Assembly: GCF_014201115.1 (NCBI RefSeq) | Contig: NZ_JACHDO010000001.1 | Span: forward strand, 4,216,001-4,280,000 | Source: Nocardiopsis metallicus | GTDB lineage: Bacteria > Actinomycetota > Actinomycetes > Streptosporangiales > Streptosporangiaceae | Reading direction: 5' to 3' | DNA: 64,000 nucleotides | Part shown: one piece after another, positions 63,706 through 64,000 of the stretch | Layout of the letters: every line of letters starts with the position of its first letter | Position numbering within the stretch: position 1 is the first letter of the stretch | Translations under genes and position numbers: made by a program | Notes under the pieces: generated by a model | What the model saw: the letters and a program-made list of their open reading frames with translations, nothing else | Told to the model about the DNA's origin: nothing | Database searches by the model: none

Positions 63706-63742
63706 GAAAAAGGCGCGCCCGGGCTCGTGACCCGGACGCGCC
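63706..63742 (-). terminator. Rho-independent terminator of whiB
   Basis: On the minus strand a stem (63712-63723 with 63731-63742, one mismatch, 7-nt loop) is followed by a run of T (63706-63711), 14 bp past the whiB stop. Confidence 0.8.
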
Positions 63743-63755
63743 GCAACGCGTACTC

Positions 63756-64000
63756 CTACAGCATGTCCGCCAGGAAATCGAAATCTCCCCCGGCGGCTTT
63801 CTTCAGCCTTCGGCGTTCACGCTCGGAGAGTCCCCCCCAGATGCCGAAGCGTTCGTCATGCTCCAGCGCGTATTCCAGGCACTCCGCACGAACCTCGCAC
63901 GACTGGCAGACCTTCTTGGCCTCCCTCGTCGAGCCGCCCTTCTCGGGGAAGAACGCCTCCGGGTCCGTCTGCGCGCACAGGGCGCGCTCCTGCCAGCCCA
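63756..64000 (-). CDS. whiB: WhiB-family transcription factor, WhiB/WhiB2 type (5' end outside window)
   Basis: The last 81 codons of a WhiB-like [4Fe-4S] regulator. All four cluster Cys are present (ERALCAQTDPEAFF, VCQSCEVRAECLEYA), as are the GIWGG turn and the basic helix GLSERERRRLKKAAGG. The sequence matches the developmental WhiB/WhmD group, needed for septation and sporulation in Streptomyces; the neighbours manB and the glycosyltransferase agree. The start lies beyond 64000. A strong terminator follows the stop. Confidence 0.95.
   Translation of the reverse strand, partial: GWQERALCAQTDPEAFFPEKGGSTREAKKVCQSCEVRAECLEYALEHDERFGIWGGLSERERRRLKKAAGGDFDFLADML

Overview
The window is high-GC, densely coded actinobacterial DNA with strong G/C bias at third codon positions. 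The gene content (mtrA-mtrB-lpqB, a whiB-type developmental regulator, a very large NAD-glutamate dehydrogenase, a DasR-type GntR regulator with a GlcNAc PTS, DUF397 and STAND proteins) points to a sporulating filamentous actinomycete. Nocardiopsis or a relative in the Streptosporangiales is my best guess. That placement is inference from gene content only. No tRNA, rRNA, CRISPR array or intact mobile element was seen.

Layout. 1-6 kb (minus strand): prfB, ftsE, ftsX, smpB and a lipoprotein with a penicillin-binding-protein fold whose three catalytic motifs all look lost. 6-12 kb: one 1624-codon NAD-glutamate dehydrogenase gene and a HAD-like protein. 12-17 kb: a secreted peptidase, a pectate lyase with a recognisable promoter and a 19-bp palindrome, then about 1.3 kb of gene debris holding a decayed MacB-like ABC permease and a perfect 60-bp palindrome. 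17-25 kb: a GlcNAc module with a family-3 glycosidase lipoprotein, PTS EIIA, EIIB and EIIC, a DasR-type regulator, and a divergent SIS-domain sugar-phosphate enzyme; the divergent promoter region carries a dre-like palindrome. 25-27 kb: a YCII/DGPF protein paired with an ECF sigma factor.

27-38 kb: secA, a small membrane protein, hpf with a long structured-looking leader, comF, and the lpqB-mtrB-mtrA two-component operon. 38-49 kb (plus strand): a translationally coupled cluster (multi-TM protein, DUF4129, DUF4350, MoxR ATPase, DUF58), then SpoIIM and RDD proteins. Within this cluster, between DUF58 and SpoIIM, sits an accessory insertion: a STAND (NB-ARC plus TPR) NTPase, a convergent protein built from three DUF397-like repeats, and a decayed copy of the STAND gene's 5' end.

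49-64 kb: two tandem adenosylhomocysteinase-type genes (one short archaeal-like, one canonical), a MerR-like regulator, an unrecognised protein, a tail-anchored Ser/Thr kinase, a 58-aa Trm112-like protein, phosphomannomutase, DUF3499, a metallopeptidase-family protein, a DUF5719 protein, a giant membrane glycosyltransferase, and the 3' part of a whiB gene cut by the window end.

The most informative observations are the STAND/DUF397 insertion with its truncated relative, the catalytically degenerate PBP-like lipoprotein, the tandem SAH hydrolases, the DasR/PTS/SIS regulon with an internal operator, and a 19-bp tandem duplication that frameshifts a small ORF.
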